DNA from: an uncultured Ruegeria sp. | Lineage (GTDB): Bacteria > Pseudomonadota > Alphaproteobacteria > Rhodobacterales > Rhodobacteraceae | NCBI RefSeq assembly: GCF_947500045.1 | Contig: NZ_CANMQQ010000019.1 | Span: 1 to 64,000 of the forward strand | Direction: 5' to 3' | DNA: 64,000 bases | Shown: in pieces, positions 8,472 through 19,351 of the stretch | How the letters are laid out: each line of letters begins with the position of its first letter | Numbering within the stretch: the first letter of the stretch is position 1 | The notes under the pieces: generated by a model | Databases searched by the model: none | Told to the model about the DNA's origin: nothing | Seen by the model: the letters and a program-made list of their open reading frames with translations, nothing else | Made by a program: the position numbers and the translations under genes

Positions 8472-9701
8472 TCAGCCTTCGGTTTTTCCCAGTGGCACCA
8501 CGTTAGTCTGATCTTCGGGCGCAAGCTCTTCGAAATCAAAATTGTCCAACCGTTGCGCTCGGCGACCCGCCTTTTCCGCGCTTATCTTGATGTCAGAAAT
8601 ATCCTTGGCGGCCTGCCCAAAATGGCGATCCAGGTTCGAGACGCGATCGCCCAAACGCTCTACATCCTTGTGCAGCAGACCCAATTCCTTGCGAATGGCA
8701 CCGGTCTGTTCACGCATCCGCGCATCCTTAAGGATCGCCCGCATCGTGTTGAGTGTCGCCATGCAGGTCGTGGGTGAAACGATCCAGACGCGTTTCGAAA
8801 AACTCTCCTGTACCAGTTCCGGGAACTTGGCATGCAATTCGGCATAAACAGCCTCGGACGGCAGGAACATCAAAGCGCCATCAGCGGTTTCGCCGTCTAG
8901 AATGTATTTCTCTGAAATATCGTTGATATGTTTGCGAACCGTAGTGCGGAACATCTGCGCCGCAGCTTTCAGCTCCATATCATTGGTCGATCCGATCAGC
9001 GCCTCATAGGCTTCCAGCGGGAATTTACTGTCGATTACGATTGGGCCGGGTGGGTTTGGCAGGTGGATCAGGCAATCCGCACGTCGCCCATTCGACAATG
9101 TCGCCTGCAACTGGAAGCTATCCGATGGCAGCGCCTTGGACACGATATCGTTCAGTTGAATCTCACCAAATGCCCCACGGGTCTGTTTGTTCGACAGGAT
9201 ATCCTGAAGGCTCAGAACATCGCCTGAAAGCTTGGTGATATTATCCTGCGCCTTGTCGATGGCGGCCAGACGTTCCTGAAGTTGTGTCAGCGATGTTGCC
9301 GTCTGCTTCGATGAACCATGCAGCGATTCCTTCATCCGTTCCTGCATCTCGGCAAGCGCACGTGCGGACTTCATCGCGTTATCTGCCAAGCGGTCATTCA
9401 TCTGTTGCTGCACCGAGGAAAGACGAGATTCAACGGTCTGGATCACCTGCACTTGCGCATTGGCCTGCGCGTCCGAAACATGCTGCAAGCCACCTCGCAT
9501 TTGCTCTTGCCCTTGGCCAAGCTGCTGCACATGTTGCCCCAGATGCGCCATTTGCCGCGCCAGCGGCTCTGCCATCCGGGCCGAACGCTGCGACGCCCGC
9601 AGCGACATAAACAAAAGCAGCAGAATCAACACAACAACCCCACCTACGATCAGGATAACAGGGTCATTCAATGCATATTGGGTGCCAGCAATCTCGATCA
9701 T
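8472..9701 (-). CDS. rmuC: DNA recombination protein RmuC
   Basis: N-terminal TM helix, coiled coil, RmuC core KQTRGAFGEIQLNDIV, VIDSKFPLEAYEAL, FLPSEAVYAELHAKFPELV. Confidence 0.92.
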   Translation of the reverse strand: MIEIAGTQYALNDPVILIVGGVVVLILLLLFMSLRASQRSARMAEPLARQMAHLGQHVQQLGQGQEQMRGGLQHVSDAQANAQVQVIQTVESRLSSVQQQMNDRLADNAMKSARALAEMQERMKESLHGSSKQTATSLTQLQERLAAIDKAQDNITKLSGDVLSLQDILSNKQTRGAFGEIQLNDIVSKALPSDSFQLQATLSNGRRADCLIHLPNPPGPIVIDSKFPLEAYEALIGSTNDMELKAAAQMFRTTVRKHINDISEKYILDGETADGALMFLPSEAVYAELHAKFPELVQESFSKRVWIVSPTTCMATLNTMRAILKDARMREQTGAIRKELGLLHKDVERLGDRVSNLDRHFGQAAKDISDIKISAEKAGRRAQRLDNFDFEELAPEDQTNVVPLGKTEG

Positions 9702-9753
9702 GTTGCCTCGGATGTTCTTGTTTTATTCTTCCTAGCCTGACAAGGCCGCAGGA

Positions 9754-11604
9754 TCAACTGCGGCCGAACAGGCGTTCGATATCGCTCAGCTTCAGTTCCA
9801 CATAGGTCGGCCGCCCATGGTTACACTGGCCGGAATGGGGCGTTGCCTCCATCTCGCGCAGCAGGGCATTCATTTCCTCGGCGCGCATACGGCGCCCCGA
9901 TCGGACCGAGCCATGGCACGCCACACGGCTCAGGATCGCCTCGATCCGCGCCTGTACCGTCTGGCTTTCGCCCTGATCGGCGAGTTCATCAAGGATGTCG
10001 AGGATCATGGCGCGGGCATCGACTTCACCCAGAATGGCAGGGGTTTCGCGCACCGCGATGGCCCCGCCACCAAAGGGTTCTAGCGTCATGCCAAGACGCG
10101 ACAGGTCATCGGCTACGGCCATCAGCCGTGTGCAATCACCCTCAGAGAGTTCGACGATCTCGGGGATCAACAGCGCCTGAGCAGCGACCCCGTTCTCGGC
10201 CATCTGAGCTTTGAGTTTTTCATAAACCAGCCGTTCGTGGGCGGCGTGTTGATCCACGATTACCATGCCATCTGCCGTCTGGGCGATGATGTAATTCTCG
10301 TGCACCTGCCCCCGCGCAGCACCCAAAGGCAGGTCTTGCCGCTCTTCGATCGGCGCAACTTCGGGTACTGGTTCAACAATGTGCCCGCTATAGTCCTGCG
10401 ACAGTTCCGCAAAGCCCGGAGATTGTGCCCGATAAGCGGCCTGGCGCGCCGCCTGCGACGGACGATCCATCTGATACACCCGCGCGGGCCCAGCGGGCGC
10501 TGGCTCGGGTCGCATTGCACCCAAGGTTGCGTTGGCGACAGTCGAAGACGCACGATGCCCCGCCTCAGCCAGCGCATGGCGCAGGCTGGATATGATCAAC
10601 CCACGTACCAGGCCCGGATCGCGGAACCGGACCTCGGATTTCGCCGGGTGCACATTCACATCCACCAGCGTCGGATCGCAGTCGATGAATAATGCTGCGG
10701 CCGGATGCCTATCACGGCTGAGGAAATCGAAATAGGCCGCCCTAAGCGCCCCTGTCAGCATCTTGTCCCGCACAGGCCGCCCGTTAACGAACAGATACTG
10801 TGCCACAGCAGCGCCCCGCGAATAGGTCGGCAGCGCTGCATATCCATACAGCCTAAGCCCTTCGCGCGTGGCATCAATCTGCAATGCGTTCTCGGCGAAT
10901 TCGCGCCCCAGCACACGGGCCAAGCGGGCGTGCAACGCATCGAACAGATCGCCATTCTCGCGGTCGGCGCGGAAAGTCACGCGCCCTTCGCCCCCGCCCG
11001 AGACATCGCGCAGTGTAAACGCGACAGCAGGCTCGGCCATCGCCAGACGTTTCACAATGTCCGTGATTGCCTGTGCCTCGGCGCGATCTGTGCGCATGAA
11101 CTTCAACCGTGCCGGGGTGGCATAGAACAGGTCTCGCAGCTCGACTACGGTCCCCGTTCGCAAAGCCGCAGGCTTCACCGCTTCCATCTTACCGCCCGAG
11201 ACGCGGATCGACGCGGCATCGGATCCTGGTACACGGCTGGTTATGGTCAGCCGCCCCACCGCCCCCAGCGAGGGCAATGCTTCACCACGAAACCCGAAGG
11301 TATGGATATTCAGCAAATCCGACCCATCAATCTTTGATGTCGCGTGTCGCGACAGCGCTAATGGCAAATCGCGGGCAGCGATTCCGCACCCGTCATCGGT
11401 GACACGAATCAGAGTCTTGCCGCCATCCGCAACGTCGATAGCGATGCGCGTGGCCCCGGCATCAATGGCATTTTCGACCAATTCCTTGACCGCAGAGGCC
11501 GGTCTTTCAACGACTTCACCTGCTGCAATCCGGTTGATAGCCGCATCATCAAGCTGCCGGATCACCGGGTGATTTTCGCTGATATTGGGGTTCGCATGCA
11601 CCAT
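9754..11604 (-). CDS. mutL: DNA mismatch repair protein MutL
   Basis: [48 protein letters not shown]-terminal [20 protein letters not shown]. Confidence 0.97.
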   Translation of the reverse strand: MVHANPNISENHPVIRQLDDAAINRIAAGEVVERPASAVKELVENAIDAGATRIAIDVADGGKTLIRVTDDGCGIAARDLPLALSRHATSKIDGSDLLNIHTFGFRGEALPSLGAVGRLTITSRVPGSDAASIRVSGGKMEAVKPAALRTGTVVELRDLFYATPARLKFMRTDRAEAQAITDIVKRLAMAEPAVAFTLRDVSGGGEGRVTFRADRENGDLFDALHARLARVLGREFAENALQIDATREGLRLYGYAALPTYSRGAAVAQYLFVNGRPVRDKMLTGALRAAYFDFLSRDRHPAAALFIDCDPTLVDVNVHPAKSEVRFRDPGLVRGLIISSLRHALAEAGHRASSTVANATLGAMRPEPAPAGPARVYQMDRPSQAARQAAYRAQSPGFAELSQDYSGHIVEPVPEVAPIEERQDLPLGAARGQVHENYIIAQTADGMVIVDQHAAHERLVYEKLKAQMAENGVAAQALLIPEIVELSEGDCTRLMAVADDLSRLGMTLEPFGGGAIAVRETPAILGEVDARAMILDILDELADQGESQTVQARIEAILSRVACHGSVRSGRRMRAEEMNALLREMEATPHSGQCNHGRPTYVELKLSDIERLFGRS

Positions 11605-11676
11605 ACCGCTAAACCTAGCATAGGTAAGCGCGATTCGACCACTGGCTAGATTGGGTGTGAGGGGGTCTTAAACGAG

Positions 11677-11742
11677 GTATCCGGCCAGTGTGACCGCGCC
11701 GATAAGGGGGTAGCGACTTGGGTCATTACTGGCCGGACATAC
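11677..11742. repeat. Long imperfect inverted repeat in the mutL / metal-permease gap
   Basis: GTATCCGGCCAGTGTGACC (11677-11695) versus GGTCATTACTGGCCGGACATAC (11721-11742), complementary except small bulges. Confidence 0.6.
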
Positions 11743-11890
11743 CAAAGTGAGTGGCGGTCGTGCGGTTAACAATTGAAGGTTTTGGTAACACGCATACCGG
11801 ATTTAATCCCGTTAATATTAAGCGATTGTTTCCACTTGGCGGAGTTCAGCCGAAATCATGCCAAAACCATTGGCATGAATACGCCACAAG

Positions 11891-12820
11891 TCACGCATGG
11901 CTCGGTGCACCGCTACGTGTTCTGCAAGGGCCAAAGACAGCAGTCAGCGCCAGCATCAGGCCCGATATCGTCGCGATCATTCCCGCAGCACTCACAGCAT
12001 CTTCGCCACCCAGCCACAATGGGCCGTAACCCGCCAACACATAGCCGAACACAGCGGAAACGGTGGCGAAAATAACACTCCAGGCAATCTGGGTCTCCAA
12101 CCGATTGGTCATCATCCGCGCCGCGGCTGGTGGGCAGATGAACATGGCGATCACGATAATCGATCCCACTGCGTCAAACGCTGCCACGGCCGCAATCGCA
12201 GCCGTGATCACCAATGCCATACCTAAAACGCCAGTTCGGATGCCAATGGTGCGGGCAAAACCTTCGTCGAAGGTTGAGATTTTGAGCGGCCGCCAGAACA
12301 ACCAAGTGAACAGGATGACCCCCACCATTGTCAGCGCAATGCGTGGCAATTCGGGTGGCAGACCAGCCAATGCCTGCACGTCCAGCAGCGATTGCCAGCC
12401 TGTAGCGTCCAACCAGATCAAACTTTCGAGATTGCCGTATAGCGCATGCTCAACGTCCAGATGTACGGTCGAGGTATCGGTCTGCTCCAGCAGCAGCACA
12501 CCACCTGCGAACATGGTGGTGAACACAACACCCATCGCAGCGCCTGGCTCGATCTGACCCAATCGCCGGATGGCCTCGATCATCACCACGGCGACGACAG
12601 CGGCCCCAGCAGCACCCAGCATCATGGGCCATGTCGAGATCGCTCCCGTCAGTAAAAACGCGACAACGATACCGGGCAACACAACATGGCTGATCGCATC
12701 GCCAATCAGGGCCTGTTTTCGCAGCACCAAAAAGTTGCCGGGAAGCGCGCAGGCGATGGCCGCAAATGTCCCGATCAACAAAGGCGTCAGCGACAAGGGA
12801 ACAAACTCTTCACCGCTCAT
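11891..12820 (-). CDS. Metal (Mn/Zn/Fe) ABC transporter permease (TroD/SitD type)
   Basis: Polytopic ABC-3 family protein, FLVLRKQALIGDAISHVVLPGI. Confidence 0.85.
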   Translation of the reverse strand: MSGEEFVPLSLTPLLIGTFAAIACALPGNFLVLRKQALIGDAISHVVLPGIVVAFLLTGAISTWPMMLGAAGAAVVAVVMIEAIRRLGQIEPGAAMGVVFTTMFAGGVLLLEQTDTSTVHLDVEHALYGNLESLIWLDATGWQSLLDVQALAGLPPELPRIALTMVGVILFTWLFWRPLKISTFDEGFARTIGIRTGVLGMALVITAAIAAVAAFDAVGSIIVIAMFICPPAAARMMTNRLETQIAWSVIFATVSAVFGYVLAGYGPLWLGGEDAVSAAGMIATISGLMLALTAVFGPCRTRSGAPSHA

Positions 12821-14022
12821 GGCGTGATTTCCTGCGGACCACCGATACGGCGGTCGATCTCGGCGATCTGATCGAGGGTCAGTACGGTCTCGATATCGCG
12901 CAGACCATCATAAAGTGCTGCTGTGGCCTCGTGCGCCAGATCGGATCGTACGATTTCCCACCGCTTTTCGTCCCGCAGCGCTTTGGCTGCACGCGCCTTA
13001 CCTTCGTCTGTTGCAACGCCATCGGCGCGTACGACACCTGCGCGACGCAATAAACGAATGGTCAGCGGTTCATAGATTTTCTGCCCTTGCGCCAACGCCA
13101 GTAAGCCCTGCCGGATATGTACACGACGCTGGAACCGAAGGTGTCGCAATACAGCAGCCAGCACGCCCCGAACCGGAGCGAACAAGAGAGACAGCGCAAA
13201 GAATCCAAAACTGACCAGCACAATAATCGGACCGGTTGGCAGATTTGGTGCCGAAGCCGACAGCCCGGCGCCTAAATAGCCCGCAAGCCCTCCGGCCAAT
13301 CCCGCCAACAGCACCACCCTATCAGAGCGATCTGTCCAGAATCGCGCTGTCACCGCTGGGATGATCAACAAAGCAACGATCAGGATCAGGCCAACAATCT
13401 TCAACCCGACCACTGTTACAGCCATTACAAGCCCCATCATCGCCAGATCAATCCGATGTACGGGTAAGCCGCGCGCCGCAGCATACTCGGGATCAAAGGC
13501 GACCATCGTCATAGGACGACGGATGATCATCACCAGCACCAGCGTTGCCGCACCGCCGATTGCGATCACCATTGCGTCCGCCCATAGCATTCCGGCGGTT
13601 GATCCCAGTAAAAACCCCTCAAGCCCGGCTTGCCGTCCAACACCCATGGTTTGAATGACAGTCAGCAGAACGATACCAAAACCAAAGAACACCGAAAGAA
13701 CCGCGCCGATGGCGGCATCCTCTGCAAGCCTGGTATGTCGCGTCAGCCAGTTCATGCAAAGCAAACCGACCCACGCCGACACGGCTGATCCCGCAAGCAG
13801 GCCGATCAGATTGCGCCCATCGCCGCCAAAGGCCACCAGCGCCATGAAAGCAAGGCAAACCCCCGGAAGGGTCGCATGGCTAATGGCATCGCTGACCAGT
13901 GCGCGTTTACGCAGGAAAAGGAAAGTGCCCGTCACCCCGGCCGAAACACCCAGCAACGTCGCGCCGATTGCGACCAGCGTGGCGTTGTAGCCAAGCTGCA
14001 GACTCAGGGCCTCCCAAAGCAT
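12817..14022 (-). CDS. Metal ABC transporter permease with C-terminal cytosolic winged-helix-like domain (TroC/SitC type)
   Basis: ABC-3 permease FLRKRALVSDAISHATLPGVCLAF plus ~100-aa soluble tail LLRRAGVVRADGVATDEGKARAAKALRDEKRWEIVRSDLAHEATAALYDGLRDIETVLTLDQIAEIDRRI. Confidence 0.85.
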   Translation of the reverse strand: MLWEALSLQLGYNATLVAIGATLLGVSAGVTGTFLFLRKRALVSDAISHATLPGVCLAFMALVAFGGDGRNLIGLLAGSAVSAWVGLLCMNWLTRHTRLAEDAAIGAVLSVFFGFGIVLLTVIQTMGVGRQAGLEGFLLGSTAGMLWADAMVIAIGGAATLVLVMIIRRPMTMVAFDPEYAAARGLPVHRIDLAMMGLVMAVTVVGLKIVGLILIVALLIIPAVTARFWTDRSDRVVLLAGLAGGLAGYLGAGLSASAPNLPTGPIIVLVSFGFFALSLLFAPVRGVLAAVLRHLRFQRRVHIRQGLLALAQGQKIYEPLTIRLLRRAGVVRADGVATDEGKARAAKALRDEKRWEIVRSDLAHEATAALYDGLRDIETVLTLDQIAEIDRRIGGPQEITP

Positions 14023-14025
14023 GAT

Positions 14026-14829
14026 TTATCCCAACGCGCGCGAAATCTGATCGATCTGGGCCGTTGCGAGACGACCGCCATATGCAGACTGCAGCGTTTC
14101 GGCGGTAAAGGCCTGTGCCACTGAACCCTCGGCCACTTTGCGAGTGTTGATTAGGAACACATGATCAAAATAGTCCGCAACCGTCGCCAGATCGTGATGC
14201 ACAACGACGACGGTCTTGCCCGCCTCTTTCAGCGATTTCAGCACCGCGATGATGGCCTTTTCGGTTGCTGCATCGACACCCGCGAAGGGTTCGTCCAGCA
14301 AATACAGATCAGCATCCTGTGCCAGAGCGCGCGCAAGAAAGACCCGTTGCTGCTGCCCACCAGAGAGTTGCCCAATCTGACGGTCTGCGAATTCCCGCAT
14401 TCCCACTCGGTTCAAACAATCCATGGCACGGGCCTTATGGCGGGCGCGAACCCGGCCCAGCAGACCCAGCTGGCGCGACAATCCCATCAGAATCACGTCA
14501 ATCACGCGCGTCGGAAAGTCCCAATCCACACTGGCGCGCTGCGGCACATAGGCAATGCGCGCGCGCTGGTCTTCCAGCGGCTGGCCGAATACGGTCACCT
14601 GACCAGATAGCGGCGATACGATACCCAGAGCGGCCTTGAGCAAGGTCGATTTACCAGCCCCGTTGGGTCCGATGATCGCTGTCATCGCACCAGGCTGTAC
14701 CGTCATATCAACCGAGAACACAGCGGGCTTCTGCCCATACGAAACTGTCATCCCGCGAATGGCAAGCGGGCTGTGATCGACGCCCTGCTCTTCGACTGAT
14801 TCACCCTGAACTGTGGCAAGTTCCAGCAT
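14026..14829 (-). CDS. Metal ABC transporter ATP-binding protein
   Basis: Walker A GPNGAGKSTLLKA, signature LSGGQQQRVFLARAL, Walker B LYLLDEPFAGVD. Confidence 0.92.
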   Translation of the reverse strand: MLELATVQGESVEEQGVDHSPLAIRGMTVSYGQKPAVFSVDMTVQPGAMTAIIGPNGAGKSTLLKAALGIVSPLSGQVTVFGQPLEDQRARIAYVPQRASVDWDFPTRVIDVILMGLSRQLGLLGRVRARHKARAMDCLNRVGMREFADRQIGQLSGGQQQRVFLARALAQDADLYLLDEPFAGVDAATEKAIIAVLKSLKEAGKTVVVVHHDLATVADYFDHVFLINTRKVAEGSVAQAFTAETLQSAYGGRLATAQIDQISRALG

Positions 14830-14832
14830 GGC

Positions 14833-15786
14833 TCAGAACCCCGCCGACAGTTTGCCATTCATGCCACGCTCAGGCACATCCGCGCCCAACGCCCCGGCAA
14901 TCACGGTAATGTTGTGATCGAGCATCCCGACATAGGTCCCTTCATAAGTTCCAGGCTCGCCCATGGCATCGGAATAAAGCTCTCCTCCAACGCTCAACTT
15001 ATGGCCTTCGGCCGCGGCACCTTCGATCAGGGCGCGCATTGACCGGTCAGAGACCGAACTTTCCACAAAAACCGCTTTCAACCGCCGATCCACCAGCGTA
15101 TCGACCAATTCACCGATGCGGTTCAAACCCGCCTCGGACTGGGTCGAGATACCCTGTACACCCAACACCTCATAACCGTATTCCGCGCCGAAATAGCCAA
15201 ATGCGTCATGCGCAGTCACCAACACTCGGTTATTCTCTGGAACTGAAGCCAGCGCCTGTTTGCCATAGGCGTTAAGCTGATCGATTTCGGCCAGAAACAC
15301 CTGCGTATTGGCTGCAAATTCATCTGCCGCTTCTGGGCGCGCCTCGGTCAAGGCTTCCTGCACTTCGATCACGACATCACGCCATATTGCCGGATTCATC
15401 CAGACATGCGGATCATATTTGTCGGCGTAATCGTCATGGGCGCGCAGCTTGGCTGGCTCAAGACCATCCGCCACGGCAACCACCGTTCGCTTGCGGCCCA
15501 GATCGTGAAAAAAATCCTCCATCTGCGCTTCCAGATAGAGACCGTGCCAAAGGACCAGATCGGCCCGCGTCATGGCCACGATATCGGTACGAGTCTGGCG
15601 ATAGGCATGCGGGTCGACACCCGGTCCCATCAAGCCTTTGACCTCAACCTGATCGCCGCCGACCTGACGGGCCGCATCGGCAATCATGCCGGTTGTGGCG
15701 ACCACTTTCAGCGGCGCTTCTGCCAAGGCGGTAACTGGCAATGCAGCGGCGAAAGCCAATGCTGCAAGTAAAGTACGGCGAATCAT
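14833..15786 (-). CDS. Metal ABC transporter substrate-binding protein (cluster A-I, TroA/SitA/ZnuA type)
   Basis: Signal peptide; VVATTGMIADAARQVGG, GPGVDPHAYRQTRTDI, YDPHVWMNPAIW, AHDAFGYFGAEYGYE, GELYSDAMGE. Confidence 0.9.
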   Translation of the reverse strand: MIRRTLLAALAFAAALPVTALAEAPLKVVATTGMIADAARQVGGDQVEVKGLMGPGVDPHAYRQTRTDIVAMTRADLVLWHGLYLEAQMEDFFHDLGRKRTVVAVADGLEPAKLRAHDDYADKYDPHVWMNPAIWRDVVIEVQEALTEARPEAADEFAANTQVFLAEIDQLNAYGKQALASVPENNRVLVTAHDAFGYFGAEYGYEVLGVQGISTQSEAGLNRIGELVDTLVDRRLKAVFVESSVSDRSMRALIEGAAAEGHKLSVGGELYSDAMGEPGTYEGTYVGMLDHNITVIAGALGADVPERGMNGKLSAGF

Positions 15787-15822
15787 TTCGGACTCCGTTG
15801 AGGTGACCCGTTGCCTTTAATA

Positions 15823-15868
15823 TGAGAACCATTCGCAACTAAGTCAATGCAAATGCGAATTATTCGCA
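15823..15868. promoter_or_regulatory. Two Mur/Fur-like operator copies upstream of the metal ABC operon
   Basis: Perfect palindrome TGCGAATTATTCGCA (15854-15868) and degenerate copy TGAGAACCATTCGCA (15823-15837), centres 31 bp apart. Confidence 0.55.
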
Positions 15869-15984
15869 AGAAAGCATGTATTTTTGTCCATTTGGTCAAA
15901 ATTTTACCACTTCCGGTGACGGCACACCTTCCCTTTCGCTGCGACCCATGCGATTTTGGCGCGAACCTCCAAAAGGACGGAAAA

Positions 15985-16983
15985 ATGGAAACGCAGAGCT
16001 CAGAAAGCCCCGTGCGCACCCCGCATCTGCCGCAAGTGACCGAGCCGCGGAACCCCGGCATGGAACTGGATCTGGATTGGGTGCGGGCCGTGCAGGCCAA
16101 TACTTCGGCCATCGAACGCCGCGCCGCGACCCTTCCCGGTCGGCGGTCGGTCAAGAAGGAATATCAGGCCGCGTGGCTGCTCAAGGCGGTCACGATGATC
16201 GACCTGACCACCCTGTCGGGCGACGACACGGTGGGGCGGGTTCGCCGTCTGTGCGCCAAGGCCCGACAGCCCGTGGCACCTGCAGTTCTGCAGACACTGG
16301 ACATGCCGCCGATAACCACCGGCGCGGTTTGCGTCTACCACGACATGATCGAAACGGCGGTGAATGCGCTGGAAGGAACGGGCATACCGGTCGCTGCGGT
16401 TTCAACCGGTTTCCCGGCTGGCCTGTCCCCCTTCCATCTGCGCGTGGCCGAAATCGAAGAAAGCGTCAAAGCAGGCGCTGAAGAGATCGACATCGTCATC
16501 TCGCGCCGTCATGTGCTGTCTGGCGACTGGCAGGCCTTGTATGACGAGATGAAGGCGTTTCGCGTCGCCTGCGGTGATGCCCACGTCAAAGCCATTCTTG
16601 CCACCGGAGAGCTGGGCAGCTTGCGCAACGTTGCGCGCGCCTCGCTGGTGTGCATGATGGCCGGGGCGGATTTCATCAAGACCTCAACCGGGAAGGAAAG
16701 CGTGAATGCGACCCTGCCCGTGTCTCTGGTCATGATCCGCGCGATCCGGGATTACTATGACCGCACGGGATACCGGGTCGGGTACAAGCCCGCTGGTGGT
16801 ATATCGAAAGCCAAGGACGCGCTGGTCTATCTGTCGCTAATCAAGGACGAATTGGGCGACCGCTGGCTGGAACCGGACTTGTTCCGCTTTGGCGCATCGT
16901 CGCTGTTGGGCGATATCGAACGGCAGTTAGAACATTTCGTGACGGGCGCATATTCCGCCGGTTACAGGCACTCGATGGGCTGA
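15985..16983 (+). CDS. deoC: Deoxyribose-phosphate aldolase
   Basis: AEEIDIVISRRHVLSGDW, KAILATGELGSL, GADFIKTSTGKESVNATLPVS, VGYKPAGGISKAKDALVYL. Start at ATG 15985 (METQSSES) preferred over the track start, which overlaps the operator. Confidence 0.92.
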   Translation: METQSSESPVRTPHLPQVTEPRNPGMELDLDWVRAVQANTSAIERRAATLPGRRSVKKEYQAAWLLKAVTMIDLTTLSGDDTVGRVRRLCAKARQPVAPAVLQTLDMPPITTGAVCVYHDMIETAVNALEGTGIPVAAVSTGFPAGLSPFHLRVAEIEESVKAGAEEIDIVISRRHVLSGDWQALYDEMKAFRVACGDAHVKAILATGELGSLRNVARASLVCMMAGADFIKTSTGKESVNATLPVSLVMIRAIRDYYDRTGYRVGYKPAGGISKAKDALVYLSLIKDELGDRWLEPDLFRFGASSLLGDIERQLEHFVTGAYSAGYRHSMG

Positions 16984-16994
16984 GGACGAAAACA

Positions 16995-19328
16995 ATGACA
17001 GTCAAAGAGATTTTCGAGACCATGGATTACGGCCCTGCCCCCGAAAGCGCAGCCGAAGCACTGGCCTGGCTGGTCGATCAAGGCGACAAGTTCGGTCACT
17101 ATATCGACGGAGCTTTCACCAAACCCGGCAAAGGGTTCGACAGCCGCAACCCGGCCACTGGAGAGGTTCTGGCCAAACTCAGCCAAGCCAAACAGGCCGA
17201 TGTAGATGCCGCCGTTTCTGCCGCCCGCAAGGCACAACCGAAGTGGGAGAAGCTGGGCGGCGCAGGCCGCGCGCGGTACCTCTATGCCATCGCGCGCCTG
17301 TTGCAGAAGCATTCGCGGTTGTTCGCTGTGCTCGAAAGCCTCGACAACGGTAAGCCGATCCGTGAATCGCGCGACATCGACATCCCGCTGGCGCAACGGC
17401 ATTTCTATTGCCACGCCGGCATGGCGCAGCTGATGGAAAGCGAACTGCCCGACGCTCAGGCGCTGGGTGTGTGCGGTCAGATCATCCCGTGGAACTTCCC
17501 GTTACTGATGTTGTCGTGGAAGATCGCCCCGGCGCTGGCGATGGGGAATGCAGTGGTTCTGAAGCCCGCCGAGTATACCTCGCTAACCGCTTTGCTGTTT
17601 GCCGATATCTGCACTCAGGCCGGATTGCCGAAGGGTGTGGTTAACATCATCACCGGCGACGGTGCCGTGGGCGAGATGATCGTGAATTCGGACGTGGATA
17701 AGATCGCTTTCACCGGCTCGACCGTTGTAGGGCGCCGCATCCGCGAGGCGACTGCGGGCTCGGGCAAGGAACTAACGTTGGAGCTGGGCGGTAAATCGGC
17801 CTACGTCGTCTTCGACGACGCCGACATCGACAGTGCTATCGAAGGTCTGGTCGACGCGATTTGGTTCAATCAGGGTCAGGTCTGCTGTGCAGGCTCGCGC
17901 CTGCTGGTGCAGGAAGGCATCTCCGACCGCTTTCATGAGAAACTGCGCACGCGGATGGACACGCTGCGCATCGGTGACCCATTGGACAAATGCATCGACG
18001 TGGGTGCGGTTGTGGACCCGGTCCAGTTGCAGACCATCAAGGGCATGGTCGAAAGCAACACCGCCGGTCACGTGCATCAGGCGGCGTGCGAACTGCCCGA
18101 GAACGGCTGCTATTACCCGCCGACATTGATCTCGGGTCTCGAAACCTCGGACCCATTGATGCAGGAAGAGATATTCGGCCCCGTACTGGTCTCTTCAACC
18201 TTCCGCACACCGGAAGAGGCGGTCGAGCTGGCCAACAATACCCGCTACGGGCTTGCCGCTACGGTCTGGACCGAGAATGTGAACCTTGCGCTGGATATCG
18301 CGCCCAAGCTGGTTGCGGGTGTGGTCTGGGTGAATGCTACCAACCTGTTCGACGCAGCCGCCGGGTTCGGTGGCGTGCGCGAAAGCGGCTTTGGCCGCGA
18401 AGGCGGCTGGGAAGGTCTGACCGCATACACCAAGCCCAAAGGCAAAGATAAACCGCTGGCGAAGGTCGAGGCAATCATGAGCGAAGGCGCTCCGGTCGAT
18501 CCGATTGACCGCACCGCCAAGATGTATGTTAGCGGCAAGCAGGCGCGACCCGATAGCGGATACTCGAAACCCGTCTGGGGCAAGTCCGGCCTGCTGGGCC
18601 ATGTGGGCATCGCAAACCGCAAGGACGTCCGCAACGCCGTTGAGGCAGCGGCAGGTGCCAAAAGCTGGTCTAAGACCACCGGCCATCTGCGCGCACAAAT
18701 CCTCTATTACATCGGCGAGAACCTGTCCGCCCGTGCCGACGAGTTTGCCGCACGTCTCGACGCCATGACCGGCAAGAAAGACGGCGCGAAAGAGGTTGAG
18801 ACCTCGATCCAGCGCCTGTTCACCGCAGCCGCTTGGGCCGACAAGTATGATGGTCAGGTGCATGGCGTTCCGATCCGGGGTGTGGCCATTGCAATGAAAG
18901 AACCGGTCGGCGTGATCGGTACGCTCTGCGCGGATGAAGCACCTTTGCTGGGGATGGTGTCTACCATGGCGCCTGCGATTGCGATGGGAAACCGGACGGT
19001 TTTGGTCGCTTCAGAACCCTTCCCGCTGGCGGCGACCGATTTCTACCAGATTCTTGAGACATCGGACGTGCCCGCAGGCGTGGTCAATATCCTGACCGGC
19101 AGCCATGCGGAACTGGCCAAGCCTTTGGCCTCACACCTGAACGTGGATGCGGTCTGGTCCTTCTCGTCGACTGACCTGTCAAAAGAGATCGAGGTCGTCT
19201 CGGCCGGGAACCTGAAACGGACCTGGGTCAATAACGCGACGGCATTTGACTGGGGCGTGGACCATTCGCGCCGCTTCCTTCAGGCTGCAACCGAAGTGAA
19301 AAACATCTGGGTGCCCTACGGCGAGTAG
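16995..19328 (+). CDS. Two-domain aldehyde dehydrogenase (ALDH16-like; second ALDH domain lacks the catalytic Cys motif)
   Basis: 777 aa; first domain has [17 protein letters not shown] and [16 protein letters not shown]; second half is ALDH-like ([58 protein letters not shown]) without a GQxC active site. Confidence 0.85.
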   Translation: MTVKEIFETMDYGPAPESAAEALAWLVDQGDKFGHYIDGAFTKPGKGFDSRNPATGEVLAKLSQAKQADVDAAVSAARKAQPKWEKLGGAGRARYLYAIARLLQKHSRLFAVLESLDNGKPIRESRDIDIPLAQRHFYCHAGMAQLMESELPDAQALGVCGQIIPWNFPLLMLSWKIAPALAMGNAVVLKPAEYTSLTALLFADICTQAGLPKGVVNIITGDGAVGEMIVNSDVDKIAFTGSTVVGRRIREATAGSGKELTLELGGKSAYVVFDDADIDSAIEGLVDAIWFNQGQVCCAGSRLLVQEGISDRFHEKLRTRMDTLRIGDPLDKCIDVGAVVDPVQLQTIKGMVESNTAGHVHQAACELPENGCYYPPTLISGLETSDPLMQEEIFGPVLVSSTFRTPEEAVELANNTRYGLAATVWTENVNLALDIAPKLVAGVVWVNATNLFDAAAGFGGVRESGFGREGGWEGLTAYTKPKGKDKPLAKVEAIMSEGAPVDPIDRTAKMYVSGKQARPDSGYSKPVWGKSGLLGHVGIANRKDVRNAVEAAAGAKSWSKTTGHLRAQILYYIGENLSARADEFAARLDAMTGKKDGAKEVETSIQRLFTAAAWADKYDGQVHGVPIRGVAIAMKEPVGVIGTLCADEAPLLGMVSTMAPAIAMGNRTVLVASEPFPLAATDFYQILETSDVPAGVVNILTGSHAELAKPLASHLNVDAVWSFSSTDLSKEIEVVSAGNLKRTWVNNATAFDWGVDHSRRFLQAATEVKNIWVPYGE

Positions 19329-19351
19329 GGCTCCCGCTAAGGGAGGCCTAC

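Noticed and set aside
10705-11337. 210-aa plus-strand ORF antisense to mutL
   Set aside because: Shadow ORF over unmistakable MutL coding sequence.
11751-12075. Small plus-strand ORFs between mutL and the metal permease
   Set aside because: No start context or domain, and they overlap the permease gene; the spacer is better treated as non-coding.
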